A stretch of DNA of 64,000 bases from Pectobacterium carotovorum (GCF_900129615.1 NZ_FQWI01000001.1:62001-126000); one strand, 5' to 3'; shown: positions 7,832-15,907, counted from the first letter of the stretch. A program made the numbers and translations. The notes: generated by a model from the sequence alone, not told the origin.

Positions 7832-8716
7832 ATGAAACTTGCAAGCTATCGTTATAACGGTAAGGACAGTTACGGCATTTATACGCCAACGGGATTAATC
7901 GATCTCGGCGGTAAAATTGGTCACCGCTATCCCGATCTGAAAACACTGCTGGCGCAGAATGCGTTACACGTTGCACACGAATTCAGTATGAGTACGCCGG
8001 ATATTCCGGTCGCAGATGTGACGTTCTTACCGGTTATTACCGCACCAGGGAAAATACTGTGTGTGGGGATGAATTACGCCGCTAAACGTCAGGAATTTAA
8101 TGAAGAGAATCCCGCGCCAACATTATTTGTGCGCTTTGCGGATTCGCAAACCGGGCACGCGACGCCAGTTATCAAACCGCATTATTCCAGCGAGTTCGAT
8201 TATGAAGGCGAGCTGGCCGTCGTTATCGGTAAAGGTGGACAGAATATTTCTCAGGATGTCGCGCTCTCTCATGTCGCAGGCTACAGCTGCTACATGGATG
8301 GTTCTGCGCGTGACTGGCAGCACAGCTGGTTTACTGCGGGTAAGAACTGGCAAAAAACCGGTGCGTTCGGCCCTTATCTGACCACTACGGATGAAATTCC
8401 CGATCCGCATGTATTGGCGATCCGCACGTATCTGAATGGCCGCATGGTGCAGGACGACAATACCAGCAGCATGATCCACAAAGTCGCTGAACTGATTGAA
8501 TACATCAGCACCTTCACCGAGCTGAGTGCCGGCGACGTGATCATTACCGGTTCACCGGGCGGCGTGGGTAAAAAACGCAATCCACCGCTGTTTATGAAAG
8601 CGGGTGACTGCATTGAAGTTGAAATCGAAAACATTGGCCATTTGCGTAACACGATAGTGGATGCCGCTGCGCCGGTGAAATCGGTTCAGGCAACGGCTGA
8701 AGCCGTCGCGCACTGA
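7832..8716 (+). CDS. Fumarylacetoacetate-hydrolase-fold protein in the citrate operon, putative oxaloacetate-acting enzyme
   Basis: A 294-residue FAH-family protein; the start at 7832 is chosen for its CAGGAAA ribosome site, giving the usual MKLASYR beginning. The metal ligands of the family are present: E125 and E127 in DYEGELAVVIG and D156 in MDGSARD, with lysine K171 downstream. The segment normally reading NYxxHxxE is NYAAKRQEF here, so the general-base histidine is replaced by K85 while E88 stays. The family includes FAHD1-type oxaloacetate decarboxylases/tautomerases. Its place between citS and citC, where Klebsiella has oadGAB, suggests that it handles the oxaloacetate released by citrate lyase. 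That function is inference; a catechol-pathway hydrolase is the main alternative but no such pathway is nearby. Confidence 0.85.
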   Translation: MKLASYRYNGKDSYGIYTPTGLIDLGGKIGHRYPDLKTLLAQNALHVAHEFSMSTPDIPVADVTFLPVITAPGKILCVGMNYAAKRQEFNEENPAPTLFVRFADSQTGHATPVIKPHYSSEFDYEGELAVVIGKGGQNISQDVALSHVAGYSCYMDGSARDWQHSWFTAGKNWQKTGAFGPYLTTTDEIPDPHVLAIRTYLNGRMVQDDNTSSMIHKVAELIEYISTFTELSAGDVIITGSPGGVGKKRNPPLFMKAGDCIEVEIENIGHLRNTIVDAAAPVKSVQATAEAVAH

Positions 8717-8732
8717 CTATCCGTGTAAGTAC

Positions 8733-8761
8733 CAGGCTGCCGACGCTAAACCGGCAGCCTG
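8733..8761 (+). other. Intra-operon hairpin between the FAH gene and citC
   Basis: Perfect 10-bp arms (CAGGCTGCCG and its complement) flank a 9-base loop, 16 bases after the FAH-gene stop. No T-run follows, so it is more likely an mRNA processing or stability element, or a leaky terminator, than a full stop. Confidence 0.5.
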
Positions 8762-8770
8762 TAATAGATT

Positions 8771-8796
8771 GCCTAAATAATTCGAGTTGCAGGAAG
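8771..8796 (+). repeat. Fragment of an intergenic repeat family supplying the citC ribosome site
   Basis: The stretch with AATAATTCGAGTTGCAGG resembles the ends of a palindromic intergenic repeat I recall as common in Pectobacterium, and related cores occur at 14223, 15389 and 15533. Its last bases, AGGAAG, serve as the Shine-Dalgarno of citC. Confidence 0.4.
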
Positions 8797-8803
8797 AACC
8801 GTG

Positions 8804-9868
8804 ATGTATGCCAATGATTCCGTCTTTTTTGACACGCTGGATGTGCGCCTTCGGGAGCAGGAGAGGGATGCCGTACGACAGTTCCTCGCACACTGCCAGC
8901 TCGGCATGGATGACGATATTGACATCGTGGTGGTTGGCAAACGGGGTGGGCGGCTGATTGCCTGCGCGGGGCTAGCCGCCAACACCATTAAATGCGTTGC
9001 GGTCGATCCTGAATTCAGACACCTCAATCTGGGCGTGCAGGTAGTGAATGAAGTGATGCAGCAGGCGGCGCAGCGCGGCCACTTTCACCTGTTTCTCTAT
9101 ACCCGACCAGAAAATGTCGACATCTTTCGCGGATGTGGTTTCTACCCGCTGGCGTGCTATCAGGACAGCGCGGTGCTGATGGAAAACACGCCGATTGGCA
9201 TTCAGCAATATTGCCAGTCTTTGTCGGCGTTTGCGCATCCTGAATCGCTCGCGACGCAGGCAGATAAAAAGATCGGCGCGATTGTCATGAACGCGAATCC
9301 CTTCACGCTGGGCCACCGCTATCTGGCGGAGCATGCGGCGCAGTCGTGTGACTGGCTGCACGTTTTCGTGGTGCGGGAAGACGTTTCCTTTTTCCCATTC
9401 AGTGAACGTCTGGAGATGGTACAGCGCGGTGTGGAACACATCCGCAATCTGACAGTACATGCCGGTTCTCACTACATGATCTCTAAAGCGACGTTTCCCG
9501 GCTACTTCCTTAAGGAAGAGAAGCTGATCACACGCGCCCACGCGGCGCTGGATTTAATCATTTTCAGGAAGTATATCGCGCCAGCACTGGGGATTACCCA
9601 GCGCTTCGTCGGCACCGAACCCTTTTGCCCGGTGACGTATCAGTACAACCAGGACATGCACTACTGGCTGGAGAAAGACCAGACGGTGTCTTCCCCCGCG
9701 TTAAGCGTGGTTGAAATTGAACGCAAACGGCAAACATCAGGACTGGCAATTTCCGCTTCGGAAGTCAGGAAATTACTCAAACTTCGGCAGTACAGCCGTA
9801 TTCAGGACATCGTGCCGGCCTCAACCTTTGCGCATTTACAGCGCTACTACGAACCCGAATACGCGTAA
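8804..9868 (+). CDS. citC: [Citrate (pro-3S)-lyase] ligase
   Basis: This 354-residue enzyme activates citrate lyase by acetylating the thiol of its prosthetic group on CitD, using ATP and acetate. An N-terminal GNAT-like domain (about 1-130) is followed by a nucleotidyltransferase domain with the motif MNANPFTLGHRYL, in which FTLGH is the HxGH-like nucleotide site. The ATG at 8804 is preferred over the GTG at 8801 because AGGAAG lies 7 bases upstream. It heads the lyase part of the operon, 23 bases before citD. Confidence 0.95.
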   Translation: MYANDSVFFDTLDVRLREQERDAVRQFLAHCQLGMDDDIDIVVVGKRGGRLIACAGLAANTIKCVAVDPEFRHLNLGVQVVNEVMQQAAQRGHFHLFLYTRPENVDIFRGCGFYPLACYQDSAVLMENTPIGIQQYCQSLSAFAHPESLATQADKKIGAIVMNANPFTLGHRYLAEHAAQSCDWLHVFVVREDVSFFPFSERLEMVQRGVEHIRNLTVHAGSHYMISKATFPGYFLKEEKLITRAHAALDLIIFRKYIAPALGITQRFVGTEPFCPVTYQYNQDMHYWLEKDQTVSSPALSVVEIERKRQTSGLAISASEVRKLLKLRQYSRIQDIVPASTFAHLQRYYEPEYA

Positions 9869-9891
9869 TTAAAATTAATCAGGATAAGTCT

Positions 9892-10182
9892 ATGAAGATT
9901 GTTAAGGAGTCCCTGGCGGGCACCTTTGAATCCAGCGATTTGCTGGTCAAAGTGGCACCGGCAGAGGGAAAACTCACCGTGGTCATCAACAGCGAAGTGA
10001 TGAAACAGTTCGGTCATCAAATCAAACAGGTCGTGAATGACACGTTGAAAGCGCTGGGCGTACAGGAAGGGACGATCATTGTGGATGATAAAGGCGCGCT
10101 GGATTGTGTCATTCGTGCTCGCGTGCAAAGCGCGGTATTGCGCGCCGCAGACGGACAGCAGATTGAATGGGAGAAATTATAA
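9892..10182 (+). CDS. citD: Citrate lyase acyl carrier protein (gamma subunit)
   Basis: This 96-residue subunit carries the 2'-(5''-triphosphoribosyl)-3'-dephospho-CoA arm of citrate lyase. The attachment serine is S14 in GTFESSD, the same position as in the Klebsiella protein. The stop codon overlaps the citE start by one base (TAATG), giving translational coupling in the canonical citD-citE-citF order. Confidence 0.95.
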   Translation: MKIVKESLAGTFESSDLLVKVAPAEGKLTVVINSEVMKQFGHQIKQVVNDTLKALGVQEGTIIVDDKGALDCVIRARVQSAVLRAADGQQIEWEKL

Positions 10183-11057
10183 TGAATAAGCTTCGTCGCA
10201 GCATGTTATTCCTCCCCGGCGCGAACGCCGCCATGCTGTCTAATGCGTTTATCTATAAGCCTGACTCCATCATGTTCGATCTGGAAGATGCCGTTTCCCT
10301 GCGCGAGAAAGACACCGCGCGCCTGCTGGTTTTCCATGCGCTCCAGCACCCGATGTACCGTGATATTGAAACCGTGGTACGCATCAACCAGTTAAGTACG
10401 CCGTTTGGCCTGCTGGATCTTGAAGCCGCCGTGCGCGGTGGTGCCGATGTGATCCGCCTGCCGAAAACTGACTCCACCGACGATGTCGATGAGCTGGAAC
10501 ATCATCTGGTTCGTATCGAGAAAGCCTGTGGTCGTGAGGTTGGCTCCACGCGCATTATGGCGGCGATTGAGTCTGCGGTGGGCGTGATTAATGCCGTCGC
10601 GATTGCCCGTTCTTCCGAGCGCATGATCGGGATTGCGCTGGCAGCGTTCGACTACGTGATGGATATGCAGACGGAACGCGGTGACGGCACAGAGCTTTTT
10701 TATGCCCGCTGCGCGGTGCTACACGCGGCTCGCGCTGCCGGTATTGACGCCTTCGACGTGGTTTATCCCAACGTCAATGACGATGCGGGCTTCCTGAAAG
10801 AGGTCGATCTGATCCGCAGACTGGGCTTTAACGGTAAATCCCTGATTAACCCACGCCAGATTGAGCTGCTACACAACGCCTATGCTCCCACGCAGGATGA
10901 AGTGGACTATTCCCATCTGGTGATCAAAGCCGCCGATGAGGGCGAGCGTGCCGGCTTGGGCGTGATTTCCCTGAACGGGAAAATGATCGACGGGCCAATC
11001 ATCGACCACGCCAGAAGAGTGCTGGAACGTGCTCAGGCCTCCGGCGTTCGCAAATAG
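10182..11057 (+). CDS. citE: Citrate lyase beta subunit (citryl-CoA lyase)
   Basis: This 291-residue subunit splits citryl-ACP into oxaloacetate and acetyl-ACP. The N-terminal [16 protein letters not shown] and the FDLEDAV segment are hallmarks of the CitE/HpcH TIM-barrel family, supplying the metal-binding acidic residue. The start at 10182 is used because it overlaps the citD stop and yields MNKLRRSM, whereas a longer upstream frame lies inside citD. Confidence 0.95.
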   Translation: MNKLRRSMLFLPGANAAMLSNAFIYKPDSIMFDLEDAVSLREKDTARLLVFHALQHPMYRDIETVVRINQLSTPFGLLDLEAAVRGGADVIRLPKTDSTDDVDELEHHLVRIEKACGREVGSTRIMAAIESAVGVINAVAIARSSERMIGIALAAFDYVMDMQTERGDGTELFYARCAVLHAARAAGIDAFDVVYPNVNDDAGFLKEVDLIRRLGFNGKSLINPRQIELLHNAYAPTQDEVDYSHLVIKAADEGERAGLGVISLNGKMIDGPIIDHARRVLERAQASGVRK

Positions 11058-11110
11058 CTATTGCGCGATTACACCGCAATGGCCGCTCTCAGGAATTACA
11101 GGATTAGACA

Positions 11111-12640
11111 ATGAGTCATTTTATTGAAGCACTGCAAAAGCAGTACCCGGAAAAACGTCATCTGCAACCCTTCGTCAACGCCAACCACAATACGCCGTGG
11201 CTGAATGATGTCGCCCAAAAACATGAGCGCAAACTGTGCGCCGATCTGGAGGAGGCGATTCGCCACAGCGGACTGAAAGATGGAATGACGATCTCTTTCC
11301 ATCACCATTTCCGCGAAGGCGATAAAGTGATTAATCGGGTGATTGATACGCTGGCTCGCATGGGCTTTCGCGATCTGACGCTGGCATCCAGCTCGCTGAT
11401 GAGCTGTAACGCGTCGCTGATCGAGCACATTAAAGCGGGCGTGATCGGCCGGATTTACACCTCGGGGATGCGTGGCAAGCTGGCCGATGCGATTTCTCAT
11501 GGATTAATGAAAGAACCGGTACAAATTCATTCCCACGGTGGTCGCGTCCATCTGCTGCAAAGCGGTGAACTGAATATTGACGTCGCTTTTCTGGGCGTCC
11601 CGTGCAGCGATGAATTTGGTAATGCTAACGGCACTGTTGGGAAATCCAGCTGTGGTTCGCTGGGCTATGCGATGGTTGATGCGCAGTTTGCCCATAAAGT
11701 GGTGCTGCTGACCGAAGCGCTGGTGCCATTCCCGAACATGCCAGCCAGCATCGTGCAGGATCAGGTGGACTACATCGTTCAGGTAGATGAAGTGGGCGAT
11801 CCGGCCAAAATCAGCGTGGGCGCGGCGCGCGTCACCAGCAACCCACGTGAATTGCTGATCGCTCGTTCCGCGGCAGACGTGATTGAACATGCCGGTTATT
11901 TCAAAAATGGTTTCTCGATCCAGACCGGTTCCGGCGCGGCTTCTACGGCCTGTACGCGTTTCCTCGAAGATAAAATGCGTCAACAGAACATCGTAGCGCG
12001 CTTCGCGCTCGGCGGCATCACGGGCGGGATCGTCGATCTGCACGAAAAAGGACTGATCGAAAAACTGATCGATACCCAGTGTTTCGATGCCAATGCGGCT
12101 GCATCGCTGGCGAAGAACCCGAATCACGTCGAGATTTCCACTAACGTTTACGCCAACCCAAGCTCTAAAGCCGCCAGCTGCGATCAGCTCGATATGGTGA
12201 TTCTCAGCGCGCTGGAAATTGACACCGATTTTAATGTCAACGTCATCACCGGTTCTGACGGCGTGATGCGCGGCGCGTCCGGCGGACACTGTGACGTCGC
12301 AACGGCAGCGAACCTGACCATCGTGGTTGCGCCGCTGATTCGTAGCCGTATCCCGACCGTGGTGCGTCAGGTGACGACGCGGGTTACGCCGGGAGAAAGC
12401 ATTGACGTACTGGTGACCGATCACGGCATTGCCGTTAACCCGGCGCGCCCTGAAGTTGCTGAACGCCTGAAACAGGCGGGTCTGACGGTGATGACGATTG
12501 AAGATCTGTATCAGCGTGCGATTGCGCTGGTGGGGGAACCACGCGCTATCGAGTTTCACGAGCGCATCGTCGGCGTTATTCGCTATCGCGATGGCAGCGT
12601 GATTGACGTCGTTCGTCAGGTGAAAGAAGCCGACGAATAA
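11111..12640 (+). CDS. citF: Citrate lyase alpha subunit (citrate:acetyl-ACP transferase)
   Basis: This 509-residue subunit exchanges acetate on the carrier protein for citrate. It has the CoA-transferase fold with glycine-rich segments such as TGSGAASTACTRF and ITGSDGVMRGASGGH, and its length is normal for CitF. It completes the CitDEF complex in the cytoplasm and is followed by the two prosthetic-group enzymes. Confidence 0.95.
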   Translation: MSHFIEALQKQYPEKRHLQPFVNANHNTPWLNDVAQKHERKLCADLEEAIRHSGLKDGMTISFHHHFREGDKVINRVIDTLARMGFRDLTLASSSLMSCNASLIEHIKAGVIGRIYTSGMRGKLADAISHGLMKEPVQIHSHGGRVHLLQSGELNIDVAFLGVPCSDEFGNANGTVGKSSCGSLGYAMVDAQFAHKVVLLTEALVPFPNMPASIVQDQVDYIVQVDEVGDPAKISVGAARVTSNPRELLIARSAADVIEHAGYFKNGFSIQTGSGAASTACTRFLEDKMRQQNIVARFALGGITGGIVDLHEKGLIEKLIDTQCFDANAAASLAKNPNHVEISTNVYANPSSKAASCDQLDMVILSALEIDTDFNVNVITGSDGVMRGASGGHCDVATAANLTIVVAPLIRSRIPTVVRQVTTRVTPGESIDVLVTDHGIAVNPARPEVAERLKQAGLTVMTIEDLYQRAIALVGEPRAIEFHERIVGVIRYRDGSVIDVVRQVKEADE

Positions 12641-12662
12641 GCGTAAACGCATGAGGGAATCG

Positions 12663-13193
12663 ATGATGACAAATGCTGTTTCCATCTCGCTGGAAACCTT
12701 ACTCGCGGCGAAGGAACGCCGCGCAGTTCGCCAGCAAGAATGGCTTGCCCGCCACGGTACGACACTGGTGTCGCTGACGCTGGTCACGCCGGGGCCGGTA
12801 AAAGATAGCGAAGGCTATCGGCAGGTGATGGCCGAAGCCATCAAGTCGTTCGCTTCGCTGTGTCAGACGCGAGGGTGGACGGTGCTGGAACAGCAGATAT
12901 GCTGGCTGGCAACGGGCGCGGAAGGGCTATGGGCGATCACCAAAGATGCGCTGTCGGTGAAAGCCGCGACCATTGCGCTGGAAGATAGCCATGAGCTGGG
13001 GCGACTATGGGATTTCGATATCTTCAGCCCGGAAGAAGGATTGATTGGCCGGTCGATGCTGGCGCACAGCGGGCGAACCTGCCTATTGTGTGACCAGATG
13101 GCACATGCCTGTAGCCGTTCACGTCGTCATTCGTTGCCTGAGCTGCTTGAGCACATTGAGGAAAAGGTTAATGCCTACTTTACGCCAGCCTGA
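12663..13193 (+). CDS. citX: Apo-citrate lyase phosphoribosyl-dephospho-CoA transferase
   Basis: This 176-residue enzyme attaches the prosthetic group made by CitG to CitD. Starts at 12651, 12663 and 12666 are possible; 12663 is preferred because AGGGA lies 6 bases before it, giving MMTNAVSISL. The family signature around FDIFSPEEGLIGRS and the late cysteine-containing segment RTCLLCDQMAHAC are present. Its 3' end overlaps the citG start by 23 bases. Confidence 0.93.
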   Translation: MMTNAVSISLETLLAAKERRAVRQQEWLARHGTTLVSLTLVTPGPVKDSEGYRQVMAEAIKSFASLCQTRGWTVLEQQICWLATGAEGLWAITKDALSVKAATIALEDSHELGRLWDFDIFSPEEGLIGRSMLAHSGRTCLLCDQMAHACSRSRRHSLPELLEHIEEKVNAYFTPA

Positions 13194-14076
13194 CGGTATT
13201 CTGTCTGCTGCGTTATCCCGTTCCGCTGTCGGCGATTATCGGGAGCGTGACTCATTACCGGATATCGACCAGCGGGTGGAGCATGCGTTGACGATGGAAG
13301 TCATGCTGACACCGAAGCCCGGACTGGTGGATTGCGCCAATAACGGATCTCACCGCGATATGGATGTCGCGTTGTTTCAGACCAGCATTCAGGCGATCGC
13401 CCCCTGGTTTCGGCATTTTACCGAGGCGGGTTATCAGCACGCCAGCGTACCGCTAGCGCAGCTGCTGTCTCAGGTTCGGCCTATCGGTATCGCCTGTGAA
13501 CAGGCGATGCTGTCAGCGACGCAAGGTGTGAATACCCATAAAGGTGGGATTTTCGCGTTTGGCCTGCTGTGTAGTGCTGCTGGTTGGCTGGCAGGACGGG
13601 GAGAGCGTGTGACGCAGCGCAGCCTGTGCGATAGCGTTGCGACAATGTGTCACGATGTGGTGCGGAATGAGCTGGAGACGTGTTCTGGTGCCGCAACGGC
13701 GGGTGAACATCTCTATCAACGTCATGGCCTGACGGGCGCGAGAGGGGAAGCTGCCAGCGGTTTCAATACCGTATGCCAGTACGCGTTGCCCGCTTTGCAG
13801 GAGGCTATTGCCGCCGGAGAGGATGACGAAACCGCGCTGTTACGGACGCTGCTGGTCTTGATGGCTCACAATCCTGACACCAATGTCGTTTCACGCGGCG
13901 GAATGGACGGACTGGTGTTTGTGCAAGATTACGCACGGCGATTGCTGATTGGTCCGCTGGATCGTCAGGCATTGAGGGAGATGGACGACGCGCTGATTGC
14001 CAGAAACCTTAGCCCGGGCGGCAGCGCCGATTTACTGGCCTTAACCTGGTTGCTGTTTCACTATCCTGCTGAATAG
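13171..14076 (+). CDS. citG: Triphosphoribosyl-dephospho-CoA synthase
   Basis: This 301-residue enzyme makes the prosthetic-group precursor of citrate lyase from ATP and dephospho-CoA. The start at 13171 has a GAGGAAAAGG ribosome site; the frame is open further upstream only inside citX. Typical CitG segments are MLTPKPGLVDCANNGSHRDM near residue 50 and the late AHNPDTNVVSRGG. It closes the operon; no strong intrinsic terminator follows, only an 8-bp inverted repeat (14092-14099 and 14146-14153) with a long loop. Confidence 0.95.
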   Translation: MPTLRQPDGILSAALSRSAVGDYRERDSLPDIDQRVEHALTMEVMLTPKPGLVDCANNGSHRDMDVALFQTSIQAIAPWFRHFTEAGYQHASVPLAQLLSQVRPIGIACEQAMLSATQGVNTHKGGIFAFGLLCSAAGWLAGRGERVTQRSLCDSVATMCHDVVRNELETCSGAATAGEHLYQRHGLTGARGEAASGFNTVCQYALPALQEAIAAGEDDETALLRTLLVLMAHNPDTNVVSRGGMDGLVFVQDYARRLLIGPLDRQALREMDDALIARNLSPGGSADLLALTWLLFHYPAE

Positions 14077-14174
14077 CGAACGGGTGTTACATAAGGAGCG
14101 GCTGGCCTCGTGATGACTGGCGTCGATAATTTTCATCTTTTGACGGCTCCTTAACACTTTTCCTATTGTTCCAC

Positions 14175-14201
14175 TAAAGTTATTGAGAAAATTGCCGATA
14201 T
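14175..14201 (+). promoter_or_regulatory. Sigma-28 (FliA) promoter upstream of ycgR
   Basis: The sequence is TAAAGTTA, exactly 11 bases, GCCGATAT, against the flagellar class 3 consensus TAAAGTTT-N11-GCCGATAA: 14 of 16 positions match. The next gene downstream is ycgR, a FliA-dependent gene in E. coli, about 325 bases away. Confidence 0.8.
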
Positions 14202-14222
14202 CGTTTTCACCAACTTCTACCT

Positions 14223-14240
14223 GTCATACTTCGAGTTACG
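14223..14240 (+). repeat. Intergenic repeat core in the ycgR leader
   Basis: GTCATACTTCGAGTTACG is closely related to the core at 15533-15551 and, in reverse, to the one at 15389-15413. These look like degenerate copies of a Pectobacterium intergenic repeat with the core GTCATACTTCAAGTTGCA, a family assigned from memory. Confidence 0.45.
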
Positions 14241-14526
14241 TACGTGCTGGCTGCTCAAATTCCTTTCCACGAGTTTGTTCTTCGCTTGTCACGTGACGAG
14301 GCGCATAAGTGTGCCTTGCCTTAAAGGACCAACGCTTTGTCCTGTTACTCGATGTATTTAAGGTAGGTTTCATGCTGTTTCAGGTACTCCGAGTAATCGT
14401 TTTCAATATGTAGCCAGTACAGTGCATCGTGTTGGCACACATGGGACTTGAAAGATAACGAAGAGGCGTGCATCAATATAAGCCATTGACACATAATCCG
14501 TGTAAACAATGGTGGGGATGAAAGCG

Positions 14527-15273
14527 GTGAATGAAAATTTGAAAGAGCAGTTTGTTAAGCGCAACAAACTGGCCATCTGTGCAACATTGCGCGAGTTAAA
14601 GAAGAATGATACGTCTCTGATGGTTCATCATTCTCACGGACAGTTCATCAGTAAAATTCTTGACGTCGTGCCCGACAACAACCTGTTTGTCTTCGATTTA
14701 GGCGGCATTGAGCGTGAGAATAACCGCGCGCTGTATGCCGGCGCACTGTCTTTTGTCGCTGAACCCGCGGGTGCAAAAGTCGAATTTAATGCCGAAATTG
14801 CAAAAACGGTGGACTACGACGGGCTGCCGGCCTTTAGCGCGCAGATTCCTGAATTGCTTTATCTTATCCAACGCAGAACCTATTTCCGCATTAACACGCC
14901 GCTGTGGCCGCCGTTGACGTGCCGTGGCGAACTGCCGGACGAGAGTGTTTTCCTGTTCACCATCAAAGATCTCTCTCTGGGTGGATTGAGCCTGTATACC
15001 GACCGTGACACTACGGGGCTGTTGACCGAAGGTGACATCATTAAGAGCGTCGAGATGGATCTGGCTGACCACGGTTTCTTCTGCGTTGATTTGCAGTTTG
15101 TCGGTCAGGCAATGGTGAAAATCGTCGATAACAAAGGCGAATTGAAACTGACGCAGCGTTTGAGCTTCAAGTTCCCTTCACTGAACGCGGCGCAGGAACG
15201 TGATCTTCAGCAGGTGATTTTTGAGTTGGAAAGATTACAAAACGAAAAGAAAAAGCGGTTCCAGGAATTGTAA
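14527..15273 (+). CDS. ycgR: YcgR, c-di-GMP-dependent flagellar brake protein
   Basis: YcgR slows and biases the flagellar motor when c-di-GMP is high. The protein has an N-terminal YcgR-type domain (about 1-110) and a C-terminal PilZ domain with the c-di-GMP contacts RRTYFR at about residues 116-121 and the DxSxxG motif as DLSLGG near 150. Three starts are possible: ATG 14509, ATG 14518 and GTG 14527. The GTG is chosen because GGGG lies 9 bases upstream and the product (248 residues) then matches E. coli YcgR in N-terminal length; the other two add three to six residues. A sigma-28 promoter far upstream supports membership in the flagellar regulon. Confidence 0.92.
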   Translation: MNENLKEQFVKRNKLAICATLRELKKNDTSLMVHHSHGQFISKILDVVPDNNLFVFDLGGIERENNRALYAGALSFVAEPAGAKVEFNAEIAKTVDYDGLPAFSAQIPELLYLIQRRTYFRINTPLWPPLTCRGELPDESVFLFTIKDLSLGGLSLYTDRDTTGLLTEGDIIKSVEMDLADHGFFCVDLQFVGQAMVKIVDNKGELKLTQRLSFKFPSLNAAQERDLQQVIFELERLQNEKKKRFQEL

Positions 15274-15388
15274 TTTTTAAGCACCACTTTTTGTGTGGGC
15301 TTCACACATAGCAGCAACGTTTTTATAACGAGTATTATCTTATTTATCCTACTTATTTACCCATGAGTCATGCGAAAAGCCAACGTAC

Positions 15389-15413
15389 AGGCAGCTTGAA
15401 GAAGGGTGGGGAT
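15389..15413 (-). repeat. Reverse-oriented intergenic repeat core
   Basis: GCAGCTTGAAGAAGGGTG is a degenerate reverse complement of the GTCATACTTCAAGTTGC-type core found at 14223 and 15533. It faces the copy at 15533 with a terminator between them. Confidence 0.35.
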
Positions 15414-15484
15414 AAATAAATGGTTTCCAGCGTTCTCAGAGCCTTGTCAGATGAGATCGAGTGGTGCAGAATACGCGCCTTGCA

Positions 15485-15520
15485 AAATAACCGACGTCTA
15501 ATAGCGTCGGTTATTTTTTT
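15485..15520 (+). terminator. Intrinsic terminator between ycgR and puuP
   Basis: Perfect 12-bp arms (AAATAACCGACG and its complement) with an 8-base loop run directly into a run of T. It lies 210 bases after the ycgR stop and insulates puuP from upstream transcription. Confidence 0.85.
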
Positions 15521-15532
15521 ACATTTATGCTC

Positions 15533-15551
15533 GTCATACTTCAGGTTACAG
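15533..15551 (+). repeat. Intergenic repeat core upstream of puuP
   Basis: GTCATACTTCAGGTTACAG shares its first ten bases and most of the rest with the copy at 14223-14240. It lies 13 bases after the T-run of the terminator. Confidence 0.45.
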
Positions 15552-15685
15552 GGGTATTGGTGTGGTTTCTTACCTTTCTCTGTAGCTCAGATTGGCTGGG
15601 TATAGGGTCTTCAACCAAAGAGGCCGGACAACGATCCGGATAGATAATTTTGTGTGTGCCTGTGAGCACAGTGAGGAAAGGAAAG

Positions 15686-15907
15686 ATGGGGCAATTAACA
15701 CGTTTCGCACCGGTGCCCGCCGGTTTGTGCTGCAAAGGTATTGGTTATGGCGCGACGCAGTCGCAAGTTATCTCTGGTGCTGTTACAGCCACCTCTTCTC
15801 ATCGTGATTCAGGCGAATCCTGTATCCACTCCCTTATTTTTAGTGCGTTCGCCGACAACAGTGCTGCCTTTGCTGTGACTGACGGAGGTGTGCGCCATGT
15901 CGCTTGA
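15686..15907 (+). CDS. Possible 73-codon leader frame overlapping the puuP start
   Basis: An ATG preceded by a strong AGGAAAGGAAAG site opens a frame of 73 residues whose stop lies 11 bases inside puuP. The protein (beginning [16 protein letters not shown]) has no family that I recognise. The excellent ribosome site and the overlap suggest translational coupling or a regulatory uORF, but a chance frame cannot be excluded. Confidence 0.3.
   Translation: MGQLTRFAPVPAGLCCKGIGYGATQSQVISGAVTATSSHRDSGESCIHSLIFSAFADNSAAFAVTDGGVRHVA

Larger units (their letters stand above)
14077..14526. other. Intergenic region citG-ycgR with flagellar promoter and repeat
   Basis: This 450-base stretch has no gene. 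It carries a loose inverted repeat after citG, a near-consensus sigma-28 promoter at 14175-14201 and an intergenic-repeat core at 14223-14240. The rest, about 14245-14500, would form a long untranslated leader of ycgR and shows no further motif that I can name. Confidence 0.7.
15274..15896. other. Long region between ycgR and puuP
   Basis: About 620 bases containing two intergenic-repeat cores (15389-15413 reverse, 15533-15551 forward), a strong intrinsic terminator between them (15485-15520), and then the puuP leader with a possible 73-codon frame. An imperfect stem at 15279-15302 follows the ycgR stop codon. The purine-rich segment 15600-15690 contains a CCGG-N8-CCGG stem of unknown role. 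Confidence 0.6.

Noticed and set aside
11504-12787. 427-codon open frame on the minus strand opposite citF and the start of citX
   Set aside because: It mirrors a well-supported gene of strong codon bias, has no ribosome site, and its product is rich in His, Arg and Asn as expected of antisense frames.
15363-15419. 18-codon frame downstream of ycgR
   Set aside because: No Shine-Dalgarno is present, and the frame runs through a degenerate intergenic repeat.
15583-15600. tRNA D-arm-like stretch TAGCTCAGATTGGCTGGG upstream of puuP
   Set aside because: No acceptor stem, no T-arm with a GTTCGA-type loop and only a 4-bp anticodon-like stem follow, so a tRNA or intact tRNA pseudogene is not supported.
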